A stretch of 64,000 nucleotides of DNA, taken from NCBI RefSeq assembly GCF_021155765.1, contig NC_060107.1, positions 15,982,501-16,046,500 of the forward strand, read 5' to 3'. Shown here one piece after another: positions 61,501-64,000 of the stretch. The stretch comes from Diprion similis (taxonomy: Eukaryota > Arthropoda > Insecta > Hymenoptera > Diprionidae). The translations under genes were made by a program, and so were the position numbers. Each line of letters begins with the position of its first letter. Position 1 is the first letter of the stretch. A model generated the notes under the pieces. The model made no database searches. It had not been told where the DNA came from and worked only from the letters and a program-made list of their open reading frames with translations.

Positions 61501-62938
61501 CATATTCGAAACTTTTTTTGTTATTCCATCTTTTTGCAACATACTTCGAAGAATTTTCAAAAACTTCTTTTTTTTGCACTTTTCGTTATGAAATCTTTTA
61601 CACGATGGATTCATTTTTTGTATTATTTTTCTTACGACTCGTCGATTCGATACAATACGGCCTTTATGTATCTCGATATTTGCCAATTGGAAGTGCAAAT
61701 AAAATCGTTCGATCGATCGATCGGGCAGCGAGTGAGCGTTTCGATTCGCCCGATACGCTCCGTTAGTTTATTACCCGTGAGCTGAGTACTGCTCAATCTA
61801 CGTCGTCGATACCACGTGACCATCAACTTACCACTTTCTCCTCCGGCTTTCAAATTTCTTATTTTATACTTACCTGTCTACCTATGCCAGTGTCTGCTGT
61901 GATATGTATAATACGCAGGGTGCAGGTTGATTGCGTTGAAGATTTCCAGCAAGGAGATCGAGCTATCTGCAATTACTTACGAAGCCTTTACCGTATCGTT
62001 ACTATTAAGAAGGTGCCGGGAAAATTCTTTCAGAGCAGATTTTTGGAACATATATTCCATTTTTGTAAATGTTATTTGCTTTCCTTTGATAGATCAAGAA
62101 AAAAATCGTTCGAAACGATTTGAATACAAGGTACTACGCTGTTATGGTGGCACTGCGAAATACGCCATCTTCCGGCAGACAGTATATCGTACTAACTGCC
62201 ATAGCCGTCGTATTTATAATAAAATTGTTTTTTTTCGTAGTATATGCCACGCTGAATCAACTCAATGTTACAAAACAGAAGTCCAACAGCTTGGACGATG
62301 TTCTCTGTGCCGTGATATTTGTCAAATCAGCCGGAAACGATCAGCTGATTAACTCGTGCGCCGCCATATTGCCCTGATTCTTCTCCACCCCCATTAAGTA
62401 AGATCTCGATACCTAATTGACCCAATTATTCTCGTAATATCCGTTTTATGACTGTTTGTTGTTGTTGCTAAAAGCATTTAAAGATGAATATTGTATAATT
62501 AATTATCTGAGATTAATTGTATAACTTTCGAACGAATTTCACTCAAGTGACATATTTGTAAAGAATTCCACTCTCTACTAACAATAAATGCTTCCGGGAT
62601 CAACCTGCGAGGATTACAATTTCTTTTTTCTTCGTACAAGCTTTTCTGGTGGGAACAAAAACAAACAAAAAAACGTTTCTTTCATCCGAAATGCCCCACC
62701 ATACATTATGAGTCTTGACACCTCTGAATAGAGGTTCAGATAAAGGTACAGATAAATTCACTCGCCTTGTGTGACTTGACGTTTGGCAACGGCATCTTGT
62801 TCAGTATGTACGGTAACAATGACGTGGCTGGCTCGTTCAGCAAATAAACGAGCATCGTATCACATATGTATCATCCGTATTAAATACCTGAGACGTATGC
62901 AGGCAGCCATACTCAGTGCGTTGAATTCTGACCATTCG

Positions 62939-62975
62939 AACCTAACCTAACCTAACCTAACCTAACCTAACCTAA
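62939..62975 (-). repeat. (GGTTA)n run on the minus strand
   Basis: About seven CCTAA units on the plus strand, the complement of the arthropod telomere-type repeat. Confidence 0.9.
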
Positions 62976-63299
62976 TCTGACCGAACTAAGCGTTTCCCGG
63001 TTGAGTGATGGTCTGAATTCACACGCAAAGCCCATACAGCCTATAATAATATATAAGGCAGTGCATACTGTATAAATACTCGATTGTCGTTATATATATG
63101 GAACTCTGTTATATCTACCCACCTCGGATCTAAAGGGATCCGAACATCTGATGGACTGACCTGCCTCACGGTTCTTTTTTACATTTATTATTATTATTCA
63201 TGCCACTTTTTTCTTTTTTAACGTATTGTGTAAGATATACAAAAGAAAAGATCGAGACAGCGGTCGAAGAGATCAGAAACACTTATGCTGGAATTTTGT

Positions 63300-63625
63300 T
63301 GTTTTAACGACAAATTCGGCAAATGGTATTTCACATTTTTTATTCCTTACCTCCCGAATATTGAAGTAGCTTCATGTATTGATTTCGAAACATTACAAAT
63401 CTATTTGCAGCGTATTATCAATCGCTTTGAGGTTATGGCGGGTTAGAAAATAGGCGAAGCTCGTGTCTTTTTTTTTCAATTCTTCAGTAATTCTCGAAAC
63501 TGTACTCCGTGATTACTCAAGCAGGATCACGCACCCTATAATTTCTCAAAGTTTGGAAAGATTTTCTTTCCCAGGAGAAGAAAAAGGGTAAAATCCAATT
63601 TGTGGAATCAGTCGGTAAGATAGGA
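63300..63625. repeat. possible diverged TTACCGAC-type element
   Basis: TTTTAACGACAAATTCGGCA followed by AATGGTATTTCACA at 63302-63336 resembles TTTTACCGACCAATCCGGCA followed by AGTCGTATTTTACA at 47203-47240. A complementary AGTCGGTAAGA ends near 63622. Evidence is limited to these words. Confidence 0.35.
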
Positions 63626-64000
63626 ACGTTTGGAATGAGGTTATGTGTTACATTAATGTCACGATGCAGCAGGGCATCGACGATTACGCCTTCGGCACTG
63701 GTTTAATGTATGACGCAGCTACGCAGGATTCACGTGCGCATTCTTCTGGTTTACGCAATACGGAACTATTTATCAGGCATTATGTAGGTGTAGGTGTGAT
63801 ATCGCGTAATAAATCCGCACTCTGTCATGCCTCTACCGAGAAAATAGGAAATCTTTGCTGCCGTGCCGCATTGGGCGACCTTTGCCTCCGTTTTGCCTTC
63901 CATCGTCATCCACTTCTCGCTCTTTTTATGTCACCAATACACACTTAATACGTCTGACATACGGAAATCGTCATTTACTATACACAACACATACTCATGA

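Larger units (their letters stand above)
37952..64000. other. presumed Glut4EF intron 1: repeat-rich, no further exon recognised
   Basis: 26 kb downstream of the Glut4EF exon 1 donor. Every open frame longer than 60 codons was read on both strands; none shows a recognisable domain and many are simple-sequence translations. The DNA alternates AT-rich sequence and microsatellites with short GC-rich patches (about 39000-39270, 43300-43660, 46840-47150, 48240-48460, 50580-50760, 55990-56200). Inverted-repeat elements are listed separately. Small downstream exons or nested RNA genes could have been missed. Confidence 0.6.

Noticed and set aside
61927..62377. Overlapping frames of 141 and 85 codons, the latter with a hydrophobic segment
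   Set aside because: No domain or conserved motif, and two overlapping frames of similar quality. It was left unannotated.

Overview
This window is eukaryotic nuclear DNA, almost certainly from an insect. The evidence is AT-rich sequence, multi-exon genes with GT-AG introns, several arthropod-type (GGTTA)n runs and many short inverted-repeat elements. Hymenoptera (a sawfly or wasp) is a reasonable guess from the dispersed TTAGG-type repeats and the protein sequences, but the order is inference. No prokaryotic features, CRISPR arrays or tRNA genes were recognised.

Six genes can be supported. From left to right they are: the first two coding exons of the STE20-type kinase misshapen (minus strand, 10581-10909; the rest lies beyond the left edge); a complete 16-exon gene for a PHF20/MBD-R2 chromatin reader of about 1,095 aa with two Tudor domains, an MBD, a C2H2 finger and a PHD finger (minus, 12715-27168); the ribosomal stalk protein P1 (plus, four exons, 28644-30659), which runs divergently from PHF20; a 91-aa RNMT-activating mini-protein (RAMAC-like; minus, 31607-31882); a four-exon secreted cereblon-type CULT-domain protein of 171 aa (minus, 32010-33495) whose stop codon is only 127 bp before the RAMAC start; and the first coding exon of Glut4EF/ZNF704-ZNF395 (plus, 37559-37951). 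For the multi-exon genes the splice phases were followed by hand from exon to exon and all close.

Most of the rest is intron or intergenic DNA. 1-10580 is the misshapen intron after exon 2. 37952-64000 is probably the Glut4EF first intron: 26 kb with no recognisable exon but many microsatellites and foldback elements. Several inverted-repeat families were found by eye: a TTAA-flanked element in two inverted copies 25 kb apart (one sits in the PHF20/RpLP1 divergent promoter interval); a 191-bp double hairpin with a 5-bp target duplication; three neighbouring copies of a roughly 205-bp family; a 618-bp TA-flanked element; a hAT-like element; and a set of elements whose ends carry TTACCGACCGAG, including a palindrome of about 1.07 kb.

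The genes do not form a shared pathway. PHF20/MBD-R2 (NSL/MOF histone acetylation), RAMAC (mRNA cap methylation) and P1 (translation) are housekeeping; misshapen and Glut4EF are signalling and transcriptional regulators. The most interesting items are the secreted CULT protein with an intact tri-tryptophan cage, its tight coupling to RAMAC, a candidate H/ACA snoRNA in an RpLP1 intron, and the TTACCGACC-ended elements that repeatedly lie beside GC-rich patches.
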